From Thermoleophilia bacterium (lineage in GTDB: Bacteria > Actinomycetota > Thermoleophilia > RBG-16-64-13): a DNA stretch of 6,943 nt. The stretch spans positions 1-6,943 of the forward strand of contig JAFGIH010000764.1 of NCBI GenBank assembly GCA_016929985.1. Reading direction: 5' to 3'. The position numbers and the translations under genes were made by a program. Shown here in pieces: positions 1 through 4,269 of this stretch. Every line of letters begins with the position of its first letter. Position 1 is the first letter of the stretch. Below the pieces are notes generated by a model, which did no database searches, was not told the DNA's origin, and was given only the letters and a program-made list of their open reading frames with translations.

Positions 1-927
1 ACGGGCTCGGCGAACGTGTTGCTGGTCCCCAAGCTCGCCGACTCCTTGGCGGGGCGGATGGGCATGCTTCGCCTGCATCCGTTCGCGCAGTCTGAGATCG
101 AGGGTAGGCCATCCGGCTTTCTGGATGCGTTGTTCGCGGGTGGCTTTCCGACCAGTATCACGGAACGACTTGGTACGGAACTGCTCGAGCGGGTGGTAAC
201 CGGAGGATACCCGGGAGCGCTCCGCCAGGAGACGCCATCGCGGCGCCGCGACTGGTACAAGGACTTCGTCGAAACCGAGATCCAACGAGACGTGCAGGAT
301 CTGTCACGCATACGGTCGCTGGACGCCTTGCCGCGCCTTCTGGCGGTTGTCGCCTCCCGGACGGCCGGTCTGATGAACGTATCCGACCTCGGATCATCCT
401 TCGGTCTTGACCGGCGGACCATCCATGACTACACGGTGCTGCTCGAGCGCGTCTTCCTGCTCCAGAGGCTCTATCCGTGGTATACGAACCAGGTCTCTCG
501 TGTCGTGAAGACGCCAAAGCTGCACATGGGTGACAGTGGTCTCGCCTGCGCACTACTGGGGCTGGACGTGGACGACCTGCGGAGCGACCGCAAGATGTTC
601 GGTCTGATGCTGGAGACGTTTGTGCTTCAGGAACTCCAGCGCCAGGCGAGTGGTGGCGACAGATCGTTCTCATTCTTCCACTTCCGCGACAGGTACGATC
701 ACGAGGTGGACATAGTCATCGAGCGTGGCATCCGGGCGGTTGCCGGAGTCGAGGTGAAGGCGGCAGCCACTGTGAACGCGAGTGACTTCCGCGGTCTGCG
801 CAAACTCCGTGAGGCCGCGGGTGACCGCTTTGCCCACGGAGTCGTTCTGTACGATGGGACGGCGACCATCCCGTTCGAAGACAAGTTCCACGCCGTGCCC
901 ATCCGCTCTCTCTGGGAGACCCCGTGA
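1..927 (+). CDS. AAA+ ATPase with C-terminal DUF4143 domain, 5' end outside window
   Basis: This is the 3' part of a gene; the reading frame is open from base 1, so the true start lies upstream. The first visible residues, TGSANVLLVPKLADSLAGRM, match the sensor-1 region (LTGSAN) of the AAA_14 ATPase domain. The Walker A and B motifs must therefore be outside the window. The DUF4143 part follows: GGYPG, then WYKDFVETEIQRDV, then a winged-helix-like stretch (VSDLGSSFGLDRRTIHDYTVLLE). The end carries a PD-(D/E)XK-like pattern, HEVDIVIE (D at 709-711) and GVEVKAA (E and K at 751-759), as is usual in this family. The C-terminus looks intact. The family is common, often near mobile or defence genes, and its cellular role is not settled. 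The stop overlaps the start of the next, broken gene by four bases (GTGA), so the two were probably co-translated. Family assignment is secure; function is not. Confidence 0.93.
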   Translation, partial: TGSANVLLVPKLADSLAGRMGMLRLHPFAQSEIEGRPSGFLDALFAGGFPTSITERLGTELLERVVTGGYPGALRQETPSRRRDWYKDFVETEIQRDVQDLSRIRSLDALPRLLAVVASRTAGLMNVSDLGSSFGLDRRTIHDYTVLLERVFLLQRLYPWYTNQVSRVVKTPKLHMGDSGLACALLGLDVDDLRSDRKMFGLMLETFVLQELQRQASGGDRSFSFFHFRDRYDHEVDIVIERGIRAVAGVEVKAAATVNASDFRGLRKLREAAGDRFAHGVVLYDGTATIPFEDKFHAVPIRSLWETP

Positions 928-1012
928 CCGCACCCTTCACCGAAGTCCTGGTAGAAGAAGCCCCAAACGCGAGCTGCTGGAGTGGCACGGGCGGAACGTG
1001 TTCCGGGGGTAG
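924..1012 (+). pseudogene. Remnant of a gene starting like type I restriction subunit R (HsdR)
   Basis: A GTG start at 924 overlaps the ATPase stop as GTGA and has GGGAG at 914-918, five bases upstream, so a real gene once began here. It reads MTAPFTEVLVEEA, which resembles the usual beginning of HsdR-type restriction helicase-nucleases (roughly TxPFTExxVEEAALAWLExLGY). After 13 residues the similarity stops. A second piece, PKRELLEWHGRNVFRG and a TAG at 1010-1012, continues in another frame (codons from 962) and could be the far end of the same gene joined by a large deletion. HsdR proteins are about 1000 residues, so nearly everything is missing. The N-terminal match is from memory of the family and is short. 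The origin of the second piece is a guess. No function is expected. Confidence 0.45.
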
Positions 1013-1098
1013 GGGGCGCCAAGCTCCATCTTCGGTCCGATGTCGTCTGCGCCGCGGCCTGCGATGATCGCCCCAAGCATCAGACAGCAGCACGATTC

Positions 1099-1127
1099 TT
1101 GAAAACGAGGAACGACCCGTGTATAAA
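1099..1127 (+). promoter_or_regulatory. Near-consensus sigma70-type promoter
   Basis: TTGAAA (1099-1104) and TATAAA (1122-1127) are separated by exactly 17 bases, each matching five of six consensus positions. In DNA this GC-rich such a pair is unlikely by chance. Transcription would begin near 1134, giving a leader of about 85 bases before the NYN gene start at 1220. That leader contains the hairpin at 1145-1197. The rest of the gap 928-1219 holds only the HsdR-like remnant; I see nothing else in 1013-1098. Confidence 0.55.
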
Positions 1128-1144
1128 GACGCCACGTTCACCAT

Positions 1145-1209
1145 CCCCCCGGCAGTAAGCGCCCCCACCGTGATGCGGGGTTGCTGAGCCCGGGGGGTTT
1201 GTTGTCTTT
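1145..1209 (+). terminator. Long GC-rich hairpin with T-rich tail (terminator or attenuator)
   Basis: The outer stem pairs CCCCCCGG (1145-1152) with CCGGGGGG (1190-1197). It continues with CAGTAA (1153-1158) against TTGCTG (1181-1186), including one G-T wobble and a three-base bulge at 1187-1189. The inner stem is CCCC (1162-1165) with GGGG (1177-1180). The tract after it (1198-1209) has nine T in twelve bases. This looks like an intrinsic terminator reading rightward. Because it sits after the promoter at 1099-1127 and before the NYN start at 1220, it could either end upstream transcription or attenuate the NYN gene. Pairing was checked by eye; no folding energy was calculated. Confidence 0.5.
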
Positions 1210-1219
1210 CGGACGAGAC

Positions 1220-1823
1220 ATGCCGACCGCGATTCTTGTCGACGGGGACTTCTTCGTCAAGAGGCACCGGTACCTGTGCGGTCGATTCACTCCGGAGCGT
1301 GTCGCCAGAGACCTGCACGCCATGTGTCTCGCGCACCTCGACCAGAAGGACGGCCGGCGGGAGCTCTACCGGATCCTCTTCTATGATTGCGCTCCGCTCT
1401 CCAAGAAGGCGCACCACCCGCTCACGGGCGCAGCCGTCGACTTCTCGAAGACCCCGACCGCTGAGTGGCGTCGTGAGTTTCACGATCGTCTGCGTTGCCT
1501 CCGCAAAGTGGCACTAAGGCTCGGGTACCTCAATGAGAGACTCGGGCACTGGACCGTCCGCGACTCCGTGGTCGGCGACGTGCTGTCCGGCAGGGTGACC
1601 GTGTCCGAACGGACTGGACCTCGCCTCCATGGCGTTCAAGCGCCAGGTGGATCAGATCATCCTTGTTGCCGGCGACAGCGACTTCGTCCCCGCGGCCAAG
1701 CTGGCTCGGCGCGAGGGCATCGACTTCGTCCTCGACCCACTGTGGGCCAGTATTCGCCCGGATCTGCACGAACACGTCGATGGGCTACACACGGTGCTCC
1801 CCAGACCTGGGACCGAGGCCTGA
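1220..1823 (+). pseudogene. NYN-domain (LabA/DUF88-like) nuclease, frameshifted by internal deletion
   Basis: The NYN fold is a PIN-like, metal-dependent ribonuclease domain. The ATG at 1220 starts MPTAILVDGDFFVKRHRY, with the first conserved Asp at residue 8 and weak GGACGAG upstream. Family features follow: RILFYDCAPLSKKAHHP, DFSKTP, and RKVALRLGYLNERLG. This frame loses similarity after about DVLSGRVTVSE (near base 1609). The match resumes in another frame with GLDLASMAFKRQVDQI from about 1611, then LVAGDSDFVPAAKLARREG, and a natural-looking C-terminus ending at TGA 1821-1823. Relatives carry about 19-20 further residues at the junction, including a QKGVDMRI-like motif with a conserved Asp; here they are missing. 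The lesion is thus a small deletion, not a multiple of three, that both shifts the frame and removes a likely active-site residue. A longer start (TTG at 1181) lies inside the hairpin and is unlikely. Family call is firm; loss of function is a strong inference. Confidence 0.85.
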
Positions 1824-1881
1824 GGCGCGGTGGAGGCGGACCGGGGACTCAGGCGAACCCATCGTATCGGGGCTGTGCTGA

Positions 1882-2055
1882 CGGTCCGGTGCGAGACTCG
1901 CTGTCGGCGTGCCGGCAGGGCCGGTCCAGACAGCGCCAGGGTCTGCCCCCTTGGTTTCCCAGACCCTGGGCCAGGGCCTGTTCAGCCTCGCCGTCCGTGA
2001 TGCCTACCAGGGCGCCTGCGCCGTCACCCGCGAGCACTCGCTGCCGTCGATGTAG
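1882..2055 (+). pseudogene. Fragment of an HNH endonuclease, cut before the catalytic motif
   Basis: In the frame ending at TAG 2053-2055, the last residues read TLGQGLFSLAVRDAY and then QGACAVTREHSLPSM. This resembles the stretch just before the HNH motif in a common family of HNH endonucleases (roughly LGQGxFRxAVxDAYxxxCAVTxEHSLPxLEAAHI). The fragment stops where LEAAHI, the start of the metal-binding motif, should begin, and no following match is evident in 2056-2125. The frame is open only from 1882 (TGA at 1879-1881) and has no convincing start or ribosome site, so the N-terminal part is missing too. The residues before about 1940 do not look family-like. It is a non-functional remnant lying between the NYN pseudogene and the convergent minus-strand gene. 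Confidence 0.55.
1936..1969. repeat. Perfect 10-bp inverted repeat
   Basis: CCAGGGTCTG (1936-1945) and CAGACCCTGG (1960-1969) are exact reverse complements around a 14-base loop. There is no T-run on either side, so it is not a typical intrinsic terminator. It lies inside the HNH remnant, about 160 bases past the stop of the minus-strand gene at 2126, and could slow convergent transcription. It may also be only chance structure in GC-rich DNA. Confidence 0.4.
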
Positions 2056-2125
2056 CCGCAGGCGTGTCCTCCGTCATATTGTCCCCCGGATGGCCGACCT
2101 TGGACTCCACCGGGAAGGTGTCCCA

Positions 2126-2719
2126 CTAGCCCCTCCGGGTCACCCGCCCTTCGACGAACGAAGCGACCGCCTCCAGGTTCTCCTCCGTGCACTGCACCAG
2201 CATGACGGTCCGCCGCCGACGTCGGAGCGCCACCTGACGACGCTTCTCATCCACCGAATACGAATCCACGTCCTTCCAACGGACTCGCTCGTCCTGCCGC
2301 GATGCCGCCAGCATGCCCGCGCCCATTGCTGAAGGACGTCCACTCAGAACGAGGAGCGTGTTGATGACGGCGTTCTTCTTTCGCGTCCCGGCGGCCGTGG
2401 AGGCGGAGATACCATGCTCGTCCATTTCGAAACGATACTCGGCGCGCCGGTAGAACAACGCCACCACGAGGATCGTCAATCCCACGAGCACGGCCAGGAT
2501 GATCAGAGCGATCCGGCTGAAAGACCAGAAGGCGGCACGGTCCAGGTCTCCCTCGGCGGCCGTGATGATTATCATGAGGATCCAGACGAACGCGACGGCG
2601 ATGATAAGCACCGCGGCCAGTTGACGCAGTACCACCGAGCTCCGCCAGATGGAGATCGTCGCCTGCCAAGGAGACGGCACGTTCGGGTCGCCGCCGCTCG
2701 CATCCCTCTGCCGCTCCAT
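2126..2719 (-). CDS. Small two-helix membrane protein with PH-like C-terminal part, unknown function
   Basis: The 197-aa product begins at ATG 2719-2717, chosen because AAGGAGG lies five bases upstream. The frame stays open to 2959, but that extension looks non-coding. Residues 1-30 are polar. Two hydrophobic helices follow (about 33-53, LAAVLIIAVAFVWILMIIIT, and 70-90, IALIILAVLVGLTILVVALF). The soluble remainder has the order YRFEMDEHGIS, then VRWKDVDSYSVDEKRRQVAL, then LVQCTEENLEAVASFVEGRV. A strand with an aromatic, an xGI turn, a W-x-D-V strand and a final amphipathic helix suggest a bacterial PH-like or YcxB-like domain facing the cytoplasm. That is inferred from pattern only. A run of five arginines (166-170) stands out. 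It is convergent with the decayed genes and divergent from the operon at 3025. I recognise no named gene. Confidence 0.8.
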   Translation of the reverse strand: MERQRDASGGDPNVPSPWQATISIWRSSVVLRQLAAVLIIAVAFVWILMIIITAAEGDLDRAAFWSFSRIALIILAVLVGLTILVVALFYRRAEYRFEMDEHGISASTAAGTRKKNAVINTLLVLSGRPSAMGAGMLAASRQDERVRWKDVDSYSVDEKRRQVALRRRRRTVMLVQCTEENLEAVASFVEGRVTRRG

Positions 2720-2724
2720 CCTTG

Positions 2725-2731
2725 CCTCCTT
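2725..2731 (-). promoter_or_regulatory. Ribosome binding site AAGGAGG fixing the start at 2719
   Basis: On the minus strand AAGGAGG is followed by five bases and the ATG. It is a near-perfect anti-Shine-Dalgarno match and decides the start over the longer open frame reaching 2959. Confidence 0.8.
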
Positions 2732-2769
2732 GGGATCTCGATCCGCCACGAGCCGCAACAGCGTCTCCC

Positions 2770-2802
2770 ATTCTAGCGCGCGCTCTCTCGATCTCGGGTC
2801 AA
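2770..2802 (-). promoter_or_regulatory. Possible promoter for the minus-strand membrane gene
   Basis: On the minus strand TAGAAT (2775-2770) is a five-of-six match to a -10 element and would give a start near 2763, about 45 bases before the ATG. TTGACC (2802-2797) is a good -35 hexamer, but the spacing is 21 bases, longer than normal. The -10 alone is plausible; the pair is weak. Confidence 0.25.
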
Positions 2803-2864
2803 GGGGATGGAGGGCACGGTGCAGCCATGGAGCCGCTCCGTTTCGTGAGCAACACCCGGGGAGA

Positions 2865-2893
2865 TTGCCTTTTGGTCCAGCATTCTCTAGGAT
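2865..2893 (+). promoter_or_regulatory. Possible promoter for the envelope operon
   Basis: TTGCCT (2865-2870) and TAGGAT (2888-2893) are 17 bases apart, each matching four of six consensus positions. Transcription would begin near 2900, about 125 bases before the operon's first ATG. It is the best pair I found upstream of 3025, but a chance match cannot be excluded. Confidence 0.3.
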
Positions 2894-2938
2894 GAGTACG
2901 CGGCGACCCGGCTTCTCGCGGGCCACGCTGACTGGGTT

Positions 2939-2960
2939 GATGCTTGCAAAGAGCAGCATC
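2939..2960 (+). other. Small hairpin in the operon leader
   Basis: GATGCT (2939-2944) and AGCATC (2955-2960) are exact reverse complements. With one bulged T and two further GC pairs the stem closes on loop AAAGA (2948-2952). It would lie in the leader if transcription starts near 2900. No function is evident. Confidence 0.25.
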
Positions 2961-3010
2961 CTTGGGGGGACTGCCGACGATCACCAGGCCGCGGGCAACG
3001 GCGCTTCCCC

Positions 3011-3016
3011 AGGAGG
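3011..3016 (+). promoter_or_regulatory. Ribosome binding site AGGAGG for the first operon gene
   Basis: A perfect AGGAGG lies eight bases before the ATG at 3025 and selects that start over an in-frame ATG at 2944. Confidence 0.8.
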
Positions 3017-3024
3017 TTTGGTGT

Positions 3025-3762
3025 ATGGCAGACCTTGACGCCTTCGGTTGGCACCATCTGAGAAGCGGGGCACCTGCGGATCAGCAAGTCGGCCCGCTCA
3101 CCTGGGAACAACTCCTCGGTCTACGCGCCTCCGGGGCACTTGACCCCGCCGATCTCGTCTGGCACCCGGCTCTTCCACAGTGGGTGGCGGCGGCGCAGGT
3201 GGAGGGTTTGTTCCCGGCCGGCGCCCAGGGGCCGGTGCGCTCGGCGCTCACCATGATCCTCAACCCGGGCCAGGTCATCAAGAGCGCGCTGGACGGCGTT
3301 CCTTGGCCCTTCTGCCTGGGCGTCTCCGGCCTGGCCTTCACCCTCTTCTTCTTGCAGACCATGCTCGACATGCACCGAGTAGGTACCGCCGGCAGCGGGA
3401 GAGTGATAGGTTTCACCTTCCTGGGGCTGGGGGTGGGGACCATCGGCGTAGTACTGGTGGCCGCCCTCGCTTGGGCGATCGCCCGTCCCCTGGGCTGCTC
3501 GCGTTCCCTCCTATGGACGGTGCGCGCCTTCGGCCTTGCCTACACCTCCACGCTCGTGTTCGCGATAGTGGGCCTCATCTTCAACCTGGCCGCGGGTTGG
3601 AACACGTCCATCGTCTTCGGGATCACCGGAGCGTTGTGGGCGTTTCACCCTCTGCTGGGCATCGTCAAAGAGATGACCGGGCAGAAGCTGGTGGCCTCCC
3701 TCGTCTTTGCGACCGTGTGCGGTTGCCTGATCCTCAGCGTGTGGGCCGCGCTGAGCTTGTAG
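3025..3762 (+). CDS. GYF_2 (DUF4339) plus Yip1-like integral membrane protein
   Basis: The 245-aa product has two parts. Residues about 8-63 match the GYF_2/DUF4339 domain: WHHL, then QQVGPLTWEQLLGLRASGAL, then DLVWHPALPQWVAAAQVEGLF, with the conserved GP, L-G-x-L, LVW and W-x-x-A positions. This small domain is thought to bind partner proteins in the cytoplasm. From about 75 on, NPGQVIKSAL leads into an all-helical membrane part with about five hydrophobic segments (near 94-114, 127-153, 167-189, 194-213 and 222-244), like the Yip1 family. A soluble N-terminal GYF_2 domain on a multi-helix membrane protein is a known bacterial arrangement without a settled function. It heads an operon: the next start is 15 bases after its TAG. 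I infer a role in assembling or anchoring the envelope protein encoded two genes later; nothing in the sequence proves it. Confidence 0.88.
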   Translation: MADLDAFGWHHLRSGAPADQQVGPLTWEQLLGLRASGALDPADLVWHPALPQWVAAAQVEGLFPAGAQGPVRSALTMILNPGQVIKSALDGVPWPFCLGVSGLAFTLFFLQTMLDMHRVGTAGSGRVIGFTFLGLGVGTIGVVLVAALAWAIARPLGCSRSLLWTVRAFGLAYTSTLVFAIVGLIFNLAAGWNTSIVFGITGALWAFHPLLGIVKEMTGQKLVASLVFATVCGCLILSVWAALSL

Positions 3763-3777
3763 GAAGAGGGGGGAGGA

Positions 3778-4269
3778 GTGGACCAGAACCAGGGGATAGC
3801 GCAGAGGATAGTCGCCAGCCTCCTCGTGCTGGGCTGCTTCGCGGTCCTCGCGTGGCTGAACGGGCGCGTGGTGGGCGATGGGGCCGGCCAGGTGGCCCTC
3901 TATACCATCATCGGTCTGGTCCTCGTTCTACTGGGGATGGCGGCCATCACCGGGCTGAACCTGGCGACCGACGCCGCTGCGCTCGGGTCCTGGGGATACG
4001 GAGCGGTCTGGGGAGCCGTGGTGCGCGGCTTCCTGGTGGTGCTGCCCTTCACGGTCATGGCTCTTCTGGCCCAACTCGCCTATGACTGGCCGGCTGCGCA
4101 GGCGTTCATCCAAGCGTCCATCATGACAGGAGGAGCGGCGGCGGGGGCTGAACTCATGCGCCAGGCGGGTCGCAAGACTCGTTACCTGGTGGCTTCCACG
4201 ATCGTCGCCTTCATCGTCGCCGGCGTGTGGGTGGTCTTCACGTATGCCTTCCAGAAGGTGGCGGGATGA
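3778..4269 (+). CDS. Small multi-helix membrane protein, unknown function
   Basis: The 163-aa product starts at GTG 3778, preceded by the purine-rich AGGAAGAGGGGGGAGGA (3761-3777), which supplies Shine-Dalgarno pairing. Hydrophobic helices lie near residues 9-27, 40-60, 81-101 and 136-156, with a weaker one near 106-126, so four or five spans. It has a short polar N-terminus and basic loops (RQAGRKTR at 128-135) that should be cytoplasmic. I recognise no domain. It sits between the GYF_2/Yip1 protein and the large exported protein, and its TGA overlaps the next ATG as ATGA, so it is probably translationally coupled to that protein and may act with it in the membrane. No residues suggest an enzyme. 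Confidence 0.8.
   Translation: MDQNQGIAQRIVASLLVLGCFAVLAWLNGRVVGDGAGQVALYTIIGLVLVLLGMAAITGLNLATDAAALGSWGYGAVWGAVVRGFLVVLPFTVMALLAQLAYDWPAAQAFIQASIMTGGAAAGAELMRQAGRKTRYLVASTIVAFIVAGVWVVFTYAFQKVAG

Noticed and set aside
992..1003. GGAAC-GT-GTTCC short inverted repeat as an operator
   Set aside because: Five-base arms in the HsdR-like remnant are too short and isolated to support a regulatory call.
1119..1187. A 22-codon GTG frame with GAGG upstream, possible leader peptide
   Set aside because: It overlaps the predicted -10 element and the hairpin, and has no recognised similarity; kept only as a remark with the attenuator-like finding.
716..1483. 255-aa minus-strand frame across the ATPase end and NYN gene
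   Set aside because: Arg/Pro-rich antisense translation covering two recognised plus-strand coding stretches; typical of shadow frames in GC-rich DNA.
1824..2332. Continuation of the plus-strand frame from the NYN gene start through 2332
   Set aside because: Past the deletion junction the frame is a non-coding shadow: its translation is Arg/Pro-rich and it runs antisense through the minus-strand membrane protein gene.
2720..2959. N-terminal extension of the minus-strand membrane protein
   Set aside because: The added residues look non-coding, and the AAGGAGG site at 2725-2731 fixes the ATG at 2719.
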